A DNA stretch of 64,000 bases from Circinella minor (taxonomy: Eukaryota; Mucoromycota; Mucoromycetes; Mucorales; Lichtheimiaceae), in NCBI GenBank assembly GCA_016758965.1, contig JAEPRB010000083.1, forward strand, positions 1-64,000, in the 5' to 3' direction. The notes beneath the pieces are model-generated. The model saw only the letters and a list, made by a program, of their open reading frames with translations. It had not been told where the DNA came from and searched no databases. Position numbers and translations under genes: made by a program. Positions 45,875-58,514 of this stretch are shown piece by piece. Position 1 is the stretch's first letter; each line of letters opens with the position of its first letter.

Positions 45875-48369
45875 ATGCCACGCAATACACCTTGTAAAGG
45901 TAAAATATAAGGTAGAAATCTACCCTGTTTATTTGTTTGACAAATATAAAAAAAACTCACCTTTTTTTTGTACTTCAAGGCTGCCAAAAACGACAAAAAG
46001 GTTGTTTCTGGCCGTCTAATTCTAACATTTGCGTTCGATGTGCAAAACATAATTTTGACTGTATTGTTGTCAGTCGTTCAAAAAATGGAAAACAGGATGA
46101 ACGAGAATTCAATAATGTTGGTGACATCGACAATAGCGATGGGTATTATAACGATTTAATGCCAAAAGAATATGTCGAGAATTCAATAGAAAATTGGCGT
46201 TACCAAGTACAACAACTCGAGATCGAAATTGCCAATGCTGAAAAAGCCATTCGTTACTACCGCCACTTGTGCAAAGATAAAAACATCAACAACAATAGTA
46301 GTCCTGGCAGCAACGGGTATCGTATAAAACAACGAGAAGAAAAACAAATGGAATGGAAATTGACGATCGAAAATGGGTTACTCAAACTACATACAAGCAT
46401 CAATACCATGGAAGAATTACTCATGTATAGTCGAGCGTCACTACGTTATTTATCACCCTTCCAAGCATTTTTTGAAAGATCATATCCATCTGCGTCAACA
46501 GCGACGGTAAAGTTCGCAAACTCTATATTTTCAACTGTCATTTTGCGAGCATTTCGATTTTTATTTGCACAGGCGGTCCATAATCCCCCTGATCAAAAGA
46601 ATTGCGTGCTAGTAGCGGATCATCCCTATGATGATGAATTGGTAAATAATTACCCAAATATAACGGCAGCTAATATCAATGTTTCCGCATTGCTGTCTCC
46701 GCCTCTTCAACTACCATCTGTAGTGCCAAGCAATATTCGAGAGATCATCGATCAATTGGTCCAGATATACATAGAACACAAGAATCCAACACACGCATTT
46801 CTTCATACATCATCATTTATTAAATATTATAACTCACCGACGACCGACCCATTAATGTGCCCTGTTACTCTAGCTCTTTGTACCGATACAATATGTACCA
46901 CACGTAGATTGGATGAAAATATGTTCCCATCAACAAAACGACAATATTTGGCTCAGTTCTTTTATCAGCGATGTAAAGATTTTCTCGCTGATATGTTTGA
47001 TGATCCTTATCGCAGATTGGAAACCATTATCACTATTAGTTTTTTAAAACATTACATTTTATTTGTTCGTTTACGTCCCCTTGAAGCACGTCGCATGCTT
47101 ACGATATCTTATCTTTTGTGCAAGGATCTTAATGAAGAAAAAGAACATCATCAATCTTACTTAAGTAATGGAGGTGGCAAGGGCGGTATTGATGAGGTGA
47201 TATCAAAGAGATTGGTAGAACGACATCTTTTGCATACAGAAAGTATGCTTAACATGGTTAGTTTTATCAGTAATGAGACCATATTCAAACCTCAACCCAC
47301 CGTTAGGTATTTGGAAAAATTACCTGGTGAAGAAAATGATATTGTCGGATTTTACATTGATATAAATAATCGGTTGATTGAATTGTCAAATAATTTTTAT
47401 ATGCGAATAGTAACGGTAATATTTTCGAGCGTTGAAAAAAATTGCGTTTTTTTTTCCTTTTATTATTAACAGCCAATGATGATATATAAAAAGGGAAACG
47501 AACGGCCCGATAGAGAAGTCGATACTTTGAGCATAGAAACAATTATTCAATGTGATGAAATTATAAAGGACTGGTGGGAAAGTATGCCACCTCATTTACG
47601 GATTACTGATAATCTCTTTGACAGTAATGTCAAATTAAGAGCAGAGAACGATTGGATTAAAGCCATTGCGTTCTGCTTTGCCCATGTGAATATTATGCGT
47701 GTTCATATATGTTTAGTGAAACCCGTTATATTCAGAAATCATGAACAAGCCAATGACAATGAGGATAACCATAGCAACCAAGACACTAGAAACATTGATG
47801 ATAATGTAAATCCAGAATTATTGGCATCGATACGTGAACAAGCAAAAGAAACAGTACTGCGCTCATGTGATATTTTACTTGATACTATGGTTCAAATGCT
47901 AACCTCACCTACTGATATGCCTTCTGGTAAGTTTGTTGTTATTTGTGTATTTTTTTCAACCAATACATAATCATAAATATATTACTTATATCATCATATA
48001 GCCATTACATTTGAACTTGTCTCTCGAGCAATGCATGTATTAGTAACTGTAGCAGGACCAAATGTCCCAGTATCTATCCATCGTAAATTCTATCGATGTA
48101 TACAAGCGATCCGTGCATTATTCCCATCTGATACTGTTACTGTTCCTCCATCACGATCACCATTAAATGCGATTGTAACATCACAGAAACATCTAGTAGG
48201 GGATTTTGGTATATATCAGAAATATCCTCTCCCCGGGTATAGTTTATTTGTTGACATCATCAATACTTCATGTGCCCATTTCCAACCCCATTTCGTCCGT
48301 AATTCAAATGATCTTTCACATCTCACCCGGTTTATGAATTCAATAGATGATTTTTTCACTCCATGTTAA
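45875..48369 (+). CDS. Zn(II)2Cys6 transcription factor
   Basis: Four exons: 45875-45899 (25 bp), 45980-47415, 47473-47926 and 48002-48369, giving 760 residues. The binuclear cluster is canonical, C-x2-C-x6-C-x8-C-x2-C-x6-C, at residues 7-36. The first Cys is in the tiny first exon and the second right after the intron. This decides the start: the longer downstream frame alone lacks the first ligand. A coiled-coil-like segment (WRYQVQQLEIEIANAEKAI, about 90-115) suggests dimerisation. The middle (280-560) matches the fungal transcription factor domain (HAFLHTSSF, RRLETIITISFLKH). The target genes are unknown. It lies just beyond the transposon cluster and converges with NOSIP (228 bp between stops). 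Confidence 0.9.
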
Positions 48370-48597
48370 ACATTCTTTTTGGTCTTTATTTCATTCACTC
48401 TGATTCCTTTTTATCCAACCTTATGGTGATCCCTTCCACCTTTTCAATAATATATTTATTTATTTCCTAACGTATATCTAATTGAAAAGAAAGAGCAAAC
48501 AAACATATATCTGTATACGATAATAAAATTCTCCCATTTACCCATCATGTATATTAATAAAAATTGTTTACATGATGTTATAAATGATAACAATGAT

Positions 48598-49883
48598 TTA
48601 TTGAAATGCCACATCCCATTTTTTTGCTTCTGCCAAACTACTACCACTTGCAAATCCAGTTCCTTCAGGACTCATATCTATAATATCCTTTGACTTGATC
48701 TTAGCTTCACATACATAGCATCGCTTGGTCTTTTTGACAAACATATTCACACAGGTGTTACATATAACGTGACCACATGAACGCATCACTATTTTAAAAT
48801 TCCAGTTCCCCAAAAAAAAGTAATTAAGTGTTAACAATTATATTTGTTTGAAACATATTCAAATATATCCAATTTTCTTGATTTTACCTGAAAATTTTAA
48901 TGAATTTGAAAGAGTCTTGAGACAAGCAGGGCATTGACATTTCTTTTTAGTATCATCTTCATATTGAAATTTAACTTCAATTAAAGTCTTTAAGCTAATG
49001 ATTGTTTTGCATGAATTAACATTAATATTACTAAACAAGTCATAATCCCATATATCCCTCCTCACGAACATATGTCTGTATATAACTCTTTGGTTTGTTT
49101 TACCTGACAGGATGGGGTTTCTTCACAGCTGTACACATGGTTTGTGTTTGAATAGGTTTAATTTCATCTTTATATTGTTTTTCGGCTTCAGGTGTCATGG
49201 TTGGTAACCAAAAACTTGTAACCTTTGATTTGACTTTATCAGCTTTTTCTTCTGCTAATCGTTTTGCTGTTCTCTCCAATTGATCTTCATCAGTTGCATC
49301 TTGTATTTTTCGCTTAATGCCAGCATTCGTACTCTCGTCTGTTGTTTCATCTTCTTTCTTTTGTTCTCGCTGTTGTCGTTTACGATTACCCAACATACTT
49401 GTCTGTGTCTTTTCAAATTGATCCAGCATTACTTGTCTTGCCTCTTCTTGTTCTCTTTCCTTTTTTTCTTCCAATGTCTGTAGTTTTTGTTCCAATAATC
49501 GTTGTTCTCGTTTAATGGTTTGCTTTTGTGCTAATATGGATTCATACATGCATTCACGACATGCCAAGTGTCCTTGTGGACAAGCAACAGGATCTCGAGC
49601 TGTTTGTAAGCATAAGAAGCAAGCATTATATTCTCTAAAAGAATCGCGACCAAGACGATGCTATACGTATACATTAAGAGCGTAATTAATAACCTGTTGT
49701 CGTATTTGATGCTTTTTAATCGATCTTTTTTTTTTTTCTTGAGTGAAGATTGTTTTTTTTTTAATTAATCTATTGAGTGAAAAGGAATGGTCAGAATACC
49801 TTTTTGGTTCCATAATCTAATGATTTTGTTTCATGGTATGTAAATACACTAGATGCAGTGTTATTTTTTGAATGGCGTGGCAT
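48598..49883 (-). CDS. NOSIP-family RING/U-box protein
   Basis: Four exons on the minus strand: 49883-49800, 49660-49104, 48994-48888 and 48788-48598, giving 312 residues. The start MPRHSKNNTASSVFTYHE is the family signature. A U-box/RING-like half with Cys42, Cys45, Cys55, His59, Cys62 and Cys65 follows (ACFLCLQTARDPVACPQGHL). A long charged coiled coil (about 70-125) then leads to SFWLPTMTPEA. The C-terminal RING-like half is CQCPACLKTLS, SCGHVICNTCV and CYVCE, ending GTGFASG. Homologues of human NOSIP are nuclear ubiquitin ligases tied to spliceosomes. In animal NOSIP the U-box has few metal ligands; here nearly a full set of Cys/His is kept. Confidence 0.92.
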
Positions 49884-50203
49884 TGATGCGGTATATCAGA
49901 AATGTGTGCGTGTGTTCGGGTTAGAAGTCAATACCAATAAAAAAAGCAAAGTCTTCTCAAGCAAAAAAGTAAAATAAAATTCCGCCTACGTTTTAGCTGG
50001 TATAAAATGGGCACAAGTTGTTTTTTTTATGTATATGAAAAGTTACAAAAGACTAAAGACTAAAGTGAAAAGGATATTTTAACAAAAACTATAGCATGTG
50101 TCTGAATGAATATGTTTTTAAGATAATGAAGAGAGATGAAAAGGATATATATGTAGTGTGTGTGAAGTGTAATATAATAATGAGAAGGCGGAAAAGGACG
50201 AAG
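49884..50203. other. intergenic between the NOSIP and SGNH genes
   Basis: About 320 bp holding the NOSIP promoter and the end of the upstream same-strand gene. Purine-rich, with no gene. Confidence 0.6.
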
Positions 50204-51424
50204 CTATACAACAGAATAACCAGACATGGCCGGTTTAGAGAATTTGCGCGTTTTAGCACAATTTCTGAATAAACCAGCGATTCGTGCGGGACGAATTAAG
50301 AAAAGAATAAATAAACAAACAAAAAAAAGTAAAAACCATGAAGCAATATGCACTTGGTTATAAAATGGTGTATCAACATCTCCCTCCAGCTGTTGCTGTT
50401 TTACAGAGTCATCATTAGTTTGTTGATTTGCTGGAGCTGGAACTGGAGCTGGCGGTGGCGGTGGCGGTGGTGGTAGTGGTTTTGATGGATCAACTGTAGG
50501 TAATCGAGACAGGATATCTTTCGAAATAGCTTGATGGCCAGCTCCTGTCATATGAATACTGTCCCACCATAAATATGAATCCATTGAATCTAAGCAGGTG
50601 CCTTGACACTTCTCCCAATAAGCATCCTCAACATTTTCCATATTATATTCTTCAGGATCACCCAAAACGGAATTGAAAACTGTATAAATATCAACAAATG
50701 ATATATCCATTTTCAATTCATCATGCCATTCTTGTGCTGCATCTTCCACTGCTCCATTGTAATCCATTGTACGCTGTTTCACCACTTGCTGTAATTTTTT
50801 CTCACTTTGTAAATAAAAAGGTGAAAATTCCAGAGGTGGTAAACCTAATAATAATATTCTCGCGTTTCCATCCAATCGTTGTATTTCGAGCTATAATAAA
50901 GTAATAAAAATAATAATGGATTAATTTAATCTTGAAAATAAATTTTTTTAGCCTATTGTTTTAATATCAAATATAGGCAAGAATACTTTACCACATGCTG
51001 TTTCATACATCGTAACAAAGGTTCTACTTGCACAGTTGAATCAGTTCCATCCGCAATGTCTGTATTACCAATAAATATCGCATGCGTATTCTTGACATCG
51101 CCTTTAGTAGTTGAAGAAATGGCTGATTTTGCAGACATCAGTTGTTGTGAAAGGTCTGACACTTCATCAGGTCTAGCACAGGTCAATGCACCTGCTTGTG
51201 CAAAACTTTTAAGGGGAACACCCCATCCTTCTGCAAGATTCTCACTCCATAATGGTCCATTTGTTTTTCGTGTTCGATCGTTGATATCTATAACAGCAAC
51301 AGCAACAGCAACAACATCATATACATGTTATAATTTATCACTTTTCTTACTTTATTAGTGTCAAAATAAAGATAACAATATAGTATTTACCAGAGAAAGA
51401 ATCTCCATAAACAAATAAAGACAT
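50204..51424 (-). CDS. SGNH/GDSL-type hydrolase with C-terminal membrane anchor
   Basis: Three exons: 51424-51391, 51287-50992 and 50890-50204, giving 338 residues. Block I (FVYGDSFSD) places the catalytic Ser at residue 9. A GNTD motif stands where block III (GxND) is expected. Block V is WWDSIHMT, with Asp220 and His223. Two Cys (CQGTC) lie just before it. After residue 245 there is a proline run (KPLPPPPPPPPAPVPAPA) and then one membrane helix at about 292-309, followed by a basic tail. Relatives are esterases or lipases, often acting on acetylated sugars. No signal peptide precedes the Ser, so the enzyme may be tail-anchored with the hydrolase facing the cytosol. The substrate is unknown. 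Confidence 0.86.
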
Positions 51425-54400
51425 GATTAATTATGAGATAAAAATGGAGCGAAAAAGGCGTTTATTAAAAGTGCTAATTCTTTTTTTTTTTTTTTTGTTA
51501 TTGAAAAGAAATCGAGTATAAATATTCGAAAGAAAAAAAAAAAGATGTAATAAGAGGAAAAGAAAGAATGGAATGACCTGACAATTCTTTTGGAGACTAT
51601 TTTTGTACACAAAATGATTCCTCACTTAATTTTTATCATCCGACTCTTTCTTTTGTATAAGTTTGGCTGAGCTAACCTGTGTAACTTTGTATATTTTTTT
51701 TTTTCTTTTTCACAATTAAAAATACTTTGTTTAGATGAGCTCTGGATTGAAAAAAAAAAGTCATATGGTCGAGAAGAAAAAGCTTAATTATTATTTATAT
51801 AAATATAAGGGTAATAGTTACTATTAAAACTTGGGCGCAGTTCTCTTATTACATATAAATATAAAACAGTTGAAAGAAGTTAATTGTTATTTCGCAGAGT
51901 TATTAATATCACTGCTCAGGTCATGTATAAAAAGAGTAAATTTCCACTCGCGTATTTGTTTATGAACAAAAGATAATTTCATAAATGGTCCCACTTTTTT
52001 TTTTACCTACAGTTTTCTAATAATTTATTTTCGGATTGTTTGATCCGAATTCTAATTCAAGAGGCTTTTGCCAACTTTTACTGTGATTTTAACTAAAATG
52101 ATTATAATTAACTAGGTAACGCACACACTATTTTAATAAGATACTGTAGTAGTAGGTATAATGAATGATATTTATCACCAACGTGGCCATGACACCACAA
52201 TAAAAACTAAACTAGAGCATTGTTTCATTTTAGTACTAGCTTATATAAAGTAGATAGGCATGAAAGTTTTGTATTTTATCTTTATTTCTTGTTTATTGTG
52301 TGGCATAACTTCATCTAATTTTGGAATCGTGTTTATTTAAAAATAAAAATAAAAAATGCAGCTGTGGCGTTCTCTTGTTATTTTGTATCACCTCAGCTTT
52401 TTTTGTTTTTAGCTTGATGGAGTACACAATTCTAGCGCCTCAAGTGCTTCATTATAGCAACTAAAATAAGTATTAATCATTTGCCTACTTTAAGAGTTTA
52501 TAAAAAGACCATTTTCTGCAAATAGCTAAATAATTAGTTCAACTACGTACAATTATTTTTTTTTACTTTCCTCTCTTTTACGTTGGTTGTCAGAGTGCTT
52601 GTGTTTATTTATCTTTATCTTATAATCAGAAAAGGTATGTAGATTCTAGCATTTACCCATTATATGTATACCAATTATCTTTCATCACATATGTAATTGG
52701 AAAGAAGCCCATTCGAAATATAAAAAAAGCTTTAATAACTAATATATAATAGCAGAACAACCATCTCTGGCTATTAACAATGAATAAAAAGGAAGACCAT
52801 GGTCGATCTGTGCATCATTGAGAGAATTTTTTTTATAATAGACAGTAATCCGCGCATTATGTAATAAGAGACTTGTCATTAATATCGATATCATCTACAT
52901 GTACGTTGGAATTTATACTTTTTATTATCGAAAAGGAAAGATAATTGAAGCAACAGCTGAGAAACCTACGGACGTAAAAGGTTAGGCTTATTTATGAATC
53001 CGAATTTTGAAGAAGGAAACGATGACTGCGGGAAAATGTCGATTATTCAAGAGTAGTGGTTTTTGCTCTACGTGGGTCTGGAGTAACCCTAGACTCCGGC
53101 GCAGAAGGGAATGATTAAGGGTGCTCTAAAAAATATCATAGTAAACAGGGTCGCTCAATTTTTAGGGTCCTTTCGGTATCATAGCGCCCCCGTTTCCCTT
53201 TTGGATATTTGGACCACGTCTCTTGCTATTTCATTTATCCTTTCCATTTCCTTTTGAGTTTGATACCAGAGACATGTAAACGAGGGTTTTCTGTAAATAT
53301 ATCAACTGTAAGTAGACCATTTACGAATTGAATATCCAAAATGGATTTATGTCATAATAGTATATCTTATTATCTGGAATAGGTAAAATAACAGTTACGT
53401 AGTAATCTCTGGATGAAAATTTTGTAGTGAATACGTATCACATATGCTAAAAACAAGTAAAATACGTATATCTATCATCAAAACTAGTGTAATAATAAAT
53501 TAGATTTTGTTATTACATGCTTTCTTATTTCGTACTAAATACTTTACCCACAGATATTAAGATAGATATAAAAAATAATTATCTCTTTGTCATTGTATTT
53601 TTTTAATAGTATTTATTCCTTTTAGTAACAGTTACGTACCTTTCTCACTAAACTTAAATGTGTGGAATCATTTTTTAATGTCCCAGTCGCTTAAGTTCGG
53701 AAAACTTCAAAATGTCGAAATTAATATGACCTACACCTGAATGGGTGAGACGTTGTCACTTTTAATAGAACCGTGAAGAAAATCTTACGTATGCAACTTC
53801 AATAATCTTACTAAATGTATAAAGATAAATATTTTTTTTTTACAAACGTAACCTACTATTCTTATTATATGTATGTTAATGATAATGCTTTCTTTCTTTT
53901 TATCTTTTATGCTACGTATGTGTATTATTTCGTCTATTGCGCGTTTAAGTCCATGAAAAATACAACACTTGCTTTTTTCGACTATACATACTGTATACAA
54001 CTGTCAAGGAATTATATAACAAGATGTCTCTGTTTTTATTGACATCTCTATCTTGTCAACTAGCTCCTCGTATTTACATCTATACTGTTGAGCGAAACAG
54101 GCGATATGACGTTTTATGTTAAAAATACAACCAACCTCCGGGCTTGCACACCTGAGATTTCCTGATCCTTTGTTGCAGAACCGAAGGCTCGCAACAAATG
54201 AAAGTTAACATAAATATTCAAATACAGCATCTCATCAATTATTATGCTTTGCAGACATTTTGGTATTTCCCTACGTATTTGGACAATGATTTATAAGAAT
54301 ATTACACACAATTATTAAATTACATATAGTATAATTTACTCCCGATAAGCGCAACTCCCCCAAAAACCTTGATGCAAGCAGCAAGTTGCGATTCGATTAA

Positions 54401-54610
54401 GTATTTTTAACATTTTCAAAAATAAAGGGTGTAAAACTGAGAGATTTGCAAAAGTGGGAGGTACAAAACAGGGGTTGACTGTATTGCTATTTTTTTCCAG
54501 ACACCATATATATCTAGAAAAGAAAATTCACATTATTTGACATGTGCTTTTTTTTTGTCTGTAATTTTGAGGTTTATCAATCAGTTCTACTGATGCTAAA
54601 TTACTTTAGC
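51425..54610. other. gene-poor spacer
   Basis: About 3.2 kb of AT-rich sequence with poly-T and poly-A runs. A slightly GC-richer patch lies at 53040-53230, without a recognisable tRNA or coding feature. No gene seen. Confidence 0.55.
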
Positions 54611-55160
54611 TAGATCAATGGATATGGGTTTGCCGATTTGGGTGATATTGCGCTGTCAACAATCACTAAAACATTTTTATAAACTATTTTTTGAAGCAAT
54701 TGACTAGAAGCTGCCGAAATAGTCTGTTTTAGATACGGTATAAGATAGGTCGATTGTGTTGGGAAAAAAACAAAAATAACGATGTGATGGAAACAAGTGA
54801 AATAATCAAGCCAATGACTGCGTATTCCTGCCTTCCCACTCCACATAAATTTCAAGCAGTTCCGCTCGTCTAGGCTTAATAAGTAATAATAACTTCCCTA
54901 TGAAAAGCATCATTTATATTGAACGCTTTGTTTGAAGAAAGCACCTTAAAAGCATATGGTATTTGATAACAAGCCTGGACACAATTATTGAGAGAAACAC
55001 CAAAATCATATGTAAGAGTATTTGATTGATAATGTCTCATGACTGATGATTCTCCTTGTTCTTGTATTAGCGAAGCCGTCTTAATACCACTTTAATTGTA
55101 CTTAACAGACTATTTAGATGAACGTTTTTACATTAAATATTATAGTATTAATGATAAGTA
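54611..55160 (-). pseudogene. coding-like relic of unknown identity
   Basis: On the minus strand about 65 codons upstream of a stop near 54890 read as protein, including ASLIQEQGESSVMRHYQ and NNCVQACYQIPYAFKVLSSN. A second open segment, 54855-54610, begins MKFMWSGKAGIRSHWLDYF. Composition differs from neighbouring AT-driven frames. No start, splice pattern or known domain was recognised. A decayed transposon gene is likely. Confidence 0.3.
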
Positions 55161-57711
55161 TTTCAAAGAGAGAACCACGAATTTTTAGTAACACTAAATA
55201 GGGTTGAGAATTTTGCGATCAACAAAAAAATTTGGATATAAAGGAAGTATTAAAGCCCATGTAGATATTGGAATCGACCAAGAACTGTTTGTGGTACAAA
55301 AGAAAAGGTGAAAGAGAGTGATTTCAGAAAATGGTTAAAGAATCTAACGCGTCACACATACGTACACACAATTTTTATTATTAACGAATAAGTATTCCGA
55401 TTAGAGAAAATGGTATATACAGTATTACAATTTTCGAGCACACTATAAGCATAATAAACAGAGTTTGTATTGTCTACGTAGGAGGATGTGAATGTAAAAT
55501 ACATACATAGCCGATTTGTGTTTCTAATTTCAATATGTTCTTTTCTTCAAATGATGAAGTTTTAGTATCTTCCTTAGTTGAAGATACCCCATTGGATTTT
55601 TTCATAATTTGTCCAGAAATAATCAGATACCATTGTATACTCTATTACAATTTATGATCAACAAGCTTTTGGTTTTTATACATATTAGAGCACACTCAGG
55701 TGCAAAAATGTTTTTAGCAGATGTATATACTGTATATTTGCTAATATGAATCATAAAAACAATATACATATATGGAACAAGTATCGGTCACTTACTTTTT
55801 TTCTCATTTATACATATAACATTAGATTGAAATATACAGTTCGCGTCATTGGGAAATTACACACCACTCTCACTGTTGGCTTTATCTTCATTCTCTGACC
55901 CTTTTCTCTCAGTGAGAAATTTATAAACAGCCCAACCAAGCTCGTTATCTTTGCTTCCATTAATTTTAGGCATGTTTTTAAGTATTCTTGATCCGAAGTG
56001 ATTTGAAATCTAGTATGTTATTATCATATTATAACCAGCATGCTTTTTTTATTTCACTCGATTTTTGTGGACCAAATGGTTGATATTTTGCTTTACTTTA
56101 TGAAGTGCAGACGGCTGATAGTGGTGATGGAAATTTTTTTGTATGTTATTTAAATTCATCGACATTTGAAACAACTGACCTTTTTTTTTATTTGCTGTTG
56201 TTTTGTTGAAATTAAGAGGGTATTGTAAGAAAGTTAATCTATCCAGGGAAATAGTTGAGTTATTACTATTAATAGTCATACCAAGCAACATTTTTCGAAT
56301 GTTAAACGTATTGAGTATGATGAGATGCTGCACCGAGCTTCATGTCATTGGCAAAGATATTGTAATATATGATGGAATAATAAAGCTACTGTTTATTTGT
56401 CTTACGTACTAATATTACGTATATATTATTTCAGTTCGTAGTACAATCATTTCCGTTACCATTTTTTATCAAAAACAAATTTCTTCCTTTTTTAATTCAT
56501 GTTTACAAGCAATAAATTAATAACATGTTGTCGCTACTACTTACTGTACATTTTTTCTTCCAACCTTTACATATATGTATTTGTAGAGGAGCTTTGTATA
56601 GACAAAAATAAAATTGCTATCTTGTTCTATCGTTAGCACTACTTACACAAATAGAACATCTAAATAACTATGGTTTTTTGTTTAAAAGTAGTTAGCTTTA
56701 GATTTATATTGTATTGTTGTTTACAAGAACCTAGTAGTGCTGGTGAATAATCTACCAAATGTGGGGAATTTGCTCTTTTTACAGTAGCGATTATGTGTAA
56801 CGTTGATCCCCCATTTCGAAAAAGAAAGAAAAGAAGGTACGTAAATCAGTATGTTTGTTAATTAAACAAAAAAAATCATATGCCTTTACTATTAATATAA
56901 TATTTTTGATATAAAAATGATTTCCAGTGTATTTTACTGTTTGTAATTATATAGTTCATAAATAATAAGATTGAAAGAATCATAAAGGATAATCAAAAAG
57001 TATTTTACTATTAAAATCAAAGTTATTTATATAATAGTGGAAGTCGCCAATGACAAGATATTTTCCTTTTTAAAAGAAAGATCATCACTTTATTCCATCA
57101 TTGTTCTTTATGAATAACCATGAAACTTCTAATTAGTGAAAGAAAGACGATGTAGTCGTCTAGTAGATAATCGAAGATGCTTCCTCCATCACGATATATT
57201 TATGATCTAACTCAAATACTTATATTATGCTTTTTTTCGCTTCTATATTATTCATATTATAACAAATATCACATTCAAATTTATATTAGAAAATTAAAAT
57301 ACACTCCTAATTATTGCTACACGATAGAACATTTAACAAGTCAAACTATTTTTTTTTTTGGTGTGAAAAGGAGATGGGTATGGTTTTGTGTAACACATGA
57401 GCGTGATTTTCGCATTGAAGTTTTTCTTTTTTTTCCCAACAGTTATACATGCAGGGCAACTTATTGAGTCCGCCAAACCAATTTTAGACTTGTGCCTCTA
57501 TCAAAGTTTAAAGGCATTTAAAAAGAGCTTGTGCCTCTGAGTTCCATATAACCTTTTTTTTTTCTTCTCTCTTTTTTTTCTCTTGTTCTATAACAATATA
57601 TAACAGAAAGAAAAAGCAATTTTCGGTCATTTTATACTTTCCTTAACAGAAACCACAAAACGATAACAGCCACGACGACATTTCAATAATAAACGATAAA
57701 TACATTATATT
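55161..57711. other. gene-poor spacer with small coding-like traces
   Basis: AT-rich. On the minus strand near 56000-55870 a short open stretch, MPKINGSKDNELGWAVYKFL, ends in a stop, and another lies at 56333-56049. On the plus strand near 55215-55310 there is KFGYKGSIKAHVDIGIDQEL. None has a start plus splice signals. Possibly a broken gene, but unresolved. Confidence 0.35.
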
Positions 57712-58514
57712 ATGGCGTTGTCAAAACAAGAAATCGGAGCAACTGTTTTAACAGTAATTGCTATTCTTCTAGAAATTTTTGTTCTCGTTAGCGGTACAGG
57801 TAATGCTCCTGTATTGCGCGATGTATTTTTCACTGAAGTTACATGGAGTAACAAGTTTACTCGTATGGGTTTATGGTAAATAATATTTATGTTGACGCTG
57901 AAAGCGATCTGGTATTTTCTTTGGGCTCTGGTAACTGAAATAAACAAATAATTTATTATAGGGGAAGCTGCTATGGTGAAATTAATAGTGGTGTTAAAGA
58001 ATGCAGTGTTCCTACCGCTCCTTTTAAATGGTGTAAGCTATACATTTCTATACTTAATGAAAATAAAAAAGATGTTTTATTAAGAATAACATTCTTATAT
58101 ATATATATATTTCATATAGCCGAAGCTGAAGGTCTGGGTATTAAACTTTCAGTTGATTTGCCTGATAGCATTTACTTGGCCATCCTCATCTTGTATTGGA
58201 TTGCTTTCTTGGCTACTTGTTTGGCCATGCAAGCCACTGTCTTCACATTCTTCAAGCGTCTTCCTGAATTCATCTTAATGCTTGTTTCATTGATGGCTAC
58301 TGGTGCTTTATTTATTATTTTCATTATTGTTGTGGTCACCGCTGCCAAATTCAAGAACGCTGCTACTGGAGAAGATGTTTCTAGTTCAATTGGCAATGGT
58401 ACATGGTTAGTCTTGGGTGCTATGCTTGCATCTGGTCTTTCCACGGTGTGGTACACTTTTAATTGCTTGTGTCGTCGTAATAGAACCACCGCTTTCGATG
58501 ATTTGAAGGCTTAA
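57712..58514 (+). CDS. SUR7/PalI-family four-helix membrane protein
   Basis: Three exons: 57712-57875, 57962-58032 and 58120-58514, giving 209 residues. Four hydrophobic helices lie at about 12-30, 95-115, 123-147 and 168-188. The first extracellular loop has GLWGSCYGEINSGVKEC then APFKW, the G-W/L-x-x-C ... C pattern of SUR7/PalI proteins. The C-terminus is short and basic (CRRNRTTAFDDL). Members sit in the plasma membrane as eisosome/MCC components or pH-signalling sensors. The short tail fits a structural SUR7-like role better than PalI, which has a long cytosolic tail. No functional partner is visible next to it. Confidence 0.85.

Noticed and set aside
53040..53230. GC-richer patch as a possible structured RNA
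   Set aside because: No convincing stem set, tRNA or snRNA signature; composition alone is not enough.
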